From Corynebacterium lactis RW2-5 (GTDB lineage Bacteria; Actinomycetota; Actinomycetes; Mycobacteriales; Mycobacteriaceae), in the NCBI RefSeq assembly GCF_001274895.1, contig NZ_CP006841.1:310001-374000 (forward strand): 64,000 nt of DNA, in the 5' to 3' direction. A program made the position numbers and the translations under genes. Under the pieces are notes generated by a model. The model had not been told where the DNA came from, searched no databases, and saw only the letters and a list, made by a program, of their open reading frames with translations. Of this stretch, positions 62,870 to 64,000 are shown piece after piece (position 1 is the first letter of the stretch; each line of letters begins with the position of its first letter).

Positions 62870-63490
62870 GTGGCGCCTCTTGACCCGTATATCGAGCCAG
62901 GCACATCTACACTGAAAAACCTTCTCGGATTACGTAACCTGCGGGAGCTCGCTGCAGCGGAGGCTGACCTAGTTAATGCACGTACCGTTCAGCTCGGGGA
63001 TTTAGAATTTGAAACCTTTATTCCGAACTCTCGAGATGAGCGGGAGCTAAGAGCTATCCACCATCATCTTTTCCAAGATATTTATCCTTTCGCTGGTGAG
63101 ATTCGAACAATCGATATGAGACGTGGCGAGGGTGAATTATTCGCTCCATGCGCGGGAATATCTCAGAACCTATTTTCGCTCGCCGAGCAGCTGAACGACA
63201 AGAATCTGCTGCGTAACCTCGGCAGGAATGAATTCCTCAAAGAGCTGGTGTACTTCTACTCGATGCTGAATTGGATCCATCCTTTTCGGGAAGGAAATGG
63301 TCGGACCCAGCGTCTTTTCTGGTCGCGAGTTGCCCTCGATGCCGGATGGCTACTGGATTGGCGTCAGTTCGGCACTGACCTGAACGAAGCCAGCCGGATT
63401 TCTCGTGAGCAAAACGATGACTCATTACTCTTCGAGGGCTTTGAATCGATGCTTTTTCGAGCTGCAGATTGTGAACTTGACGGTCGTTAG
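62870..63490 (+). CDS. Fic-family AMP-transferase toxin
   Basis: A 206-residue protein with the complete Fic motif HPFREGNGRTQR (His137 to Arg148), preceded by FAGEIRTIDMRRGEGELF, the flap that aligns the target. Fic enzymes transfer AMP from ATP to proteins (in bacterial toxins, often DNA gyrase or topoisomerase IV). The inhibitor is encoded just upstream, giving a class I FicTA pair. GTG 62870 is the only start that keeps the N-terminus. Confidence 0.92.
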   Translation: MAPLDPYIEPGTSTLKNLLGLRNLRELAAAEADLVNARTVQLGDLEFETFIPNSRDERELRAIHHHLFQDIYPFAGEIRTIDMRRGEGELFAPCAGISQNLFSLAEQLNDKNLLRNLGRNEFLKELVYFYSMLNWIHPFREGNGRTQRLFWSRVALDAGWLLDWRQFGTDLNEASRISREQNDDSLLFEGFESMLFRAADCELDGR

Positions 63491-63682
63491 TTGGTAGCAA
63501 TAACCAGCTGTTCGTCGTCGGTACTGTTCGTGGTCGGTAAAGGTTCCGAACCCTGGCTCAGTCACCTATGCCTACGAAACTCACTTATGTGTAGCACTGG
63601 GCGTAAGCATAAGTGAGAATCGCCGACACAAGTGAGCGGTGCAGGTCAATGACAGACTGCGGCACGACTGCCTTGACGGTAG
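63491..63682. other. Spacer with inverted repeat
   Basis: No gene. CTCACTTATG (63580-63589) pairs with CATAAGTGAG (63608-63617), and a third copy ACAAGTGAG follows near 63629. It lies between the convergent Fic gene and the last gene, so it may end transcription, though no T-run is present. Confidence 0.5.
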
Positions 63683-64000
63683 CTATTCCGCATACCCCAT
63701 AAAACTGAAATACGGGACCTGGCCGCATGGTAGGGAAATGGACTCCTGTGCCGCTGCGAAAACAGCATCACTAATAGGGTCAATCTCGGCTTCGTCGAGG
63801 CTAGCCACTTTGGCCGAAAAGTGCTGCGAAATGACATAAAGCCTTGGTGCCTCGCGAATTTTGCGGGAGAGCACAGCGTTGACAGCCATGTCGTTCCATT
63901 CCGCTGATAGTCCGCCCACAATGCCGAACTCGTCCTCTTCATCAGTGGCGATTGTGAAGGTATCCGCGACAAAGACATCGTTGTTCCGTTCTGTGAGGTG
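63683..64000 (-). CDS. Uncharacterised protein, C-terminal part
   Basis: The frame is open from the window edge (base 64000) to TAG at 63683-63685, 105 residues. It includes EFGIVGGLSAEWNDMAVNA, KIREAPRLYVISQHFSAKVASL and ends SLPCGQVPYFSFMGYAE. I do not recognise the family. Charged and polar, no membrane helix. It sits beside the Fic pair and the restriction-modification gene, so a defence or accessory role is possible. Confidence 0.65.
   Translation of the reverse strand, partial: HLTERNNDVFVADTFTIATDEEDEFGIVGGLSAEWNDMAVNAVLSRKIREAPRLYVISQHFSAKVASLDEAEIDPISDAVFAAAQESISLPCGQVPYFSFMGYAE

Overview
The window is a 64 kb piece of a high-GC actinobacterial chromosome, almost certainly Corynebacterium. 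The gene order senX3-regX3, ppx, a tail-anchored low-complexity membrane protein, proC, a BldC-like regulator, bS22, a SerB-like phosphatase, a glutaredoxin-like protein, hemA, hemC, hemD and hemB is the conserved Corynebacteriales order also known from mycobacteria. The sdhCAB, mshA and ResA/CcdA/ResB/CcsA blocks fit the genus. The IS1249-like transposase at the left edge is weak support for the C. xerosis/amycolatum group. No rRNA, tRNA, CRISPR array or prophage was seen.

Left part (1-10.8 kb): the 3' part of a transposase gene is followed by a repeat-rich spacer. Next come a sugar-phosphorolysis pair (beta-phosphoglucomutase-like HAD enzyme and GH65 phosphorylase) and the succinate dehydrogenase operon with an associated small membrane protein, closed by a strong terminator. 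DUF445 and DUF2516 membrane proteins follow. 10.8-28 kb: purU, an LmeA-like protein, a methyltransferase and a DUF2505 protein lie on the minus strand; murB, fadD, mshA and a YbjN-like gene follow. Then come gpm and the conserved senX3-regX3-to-bS22 block.

28-44.5 kb is a haem and cytochrome c maturation block: glutaredoxin-like gene, hemA, hemC, hemD, hemB, two small membrane proteins, a P-type-ATPase-like protein that has lost every catalytic signature, hemL, a histidine phosphatase, ResA-like, CcdA-like, ResB and CcsA. hemE and a coproporphyrinogen/protoporphyrinogen oxidase gene, which I expect near hemL in other corynebacteria, are not in the window.

44.5-54.2 kb: dTDP-rhamnose genes (rmlB, rmlC, rmlA, without rmlD), a DUF4229 protein, an alpha/beta hydrolase, menA and menE, msrA and a YkvI-type transporter. 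54.4-64 kb is accessory in character. It has an MBL-fold protein and a two-component system next to an ABC exporter, with a tandem dyad operator between them. A single-chain type IIG/IIL restriction-modification gene follows, with nine consecutive C residues just after its start codon (a phase-variation candidate), then a VbhA-like/Fic toxin-antitoxin pair and the end of an unknown gene.

Structure not explained by genes: an 11-base word (CGTCGTAAAGC) occurs nine times on both strands, in coding and intergenic DNA and in different reading frames. Several long perfect inverted repeats sit in gene gaps, two of them sharing ACTGTAGCGC. Nine genes have a TANNNT -10 box 6-8 bases before their start codon, which predicts leaderless mRNAs.
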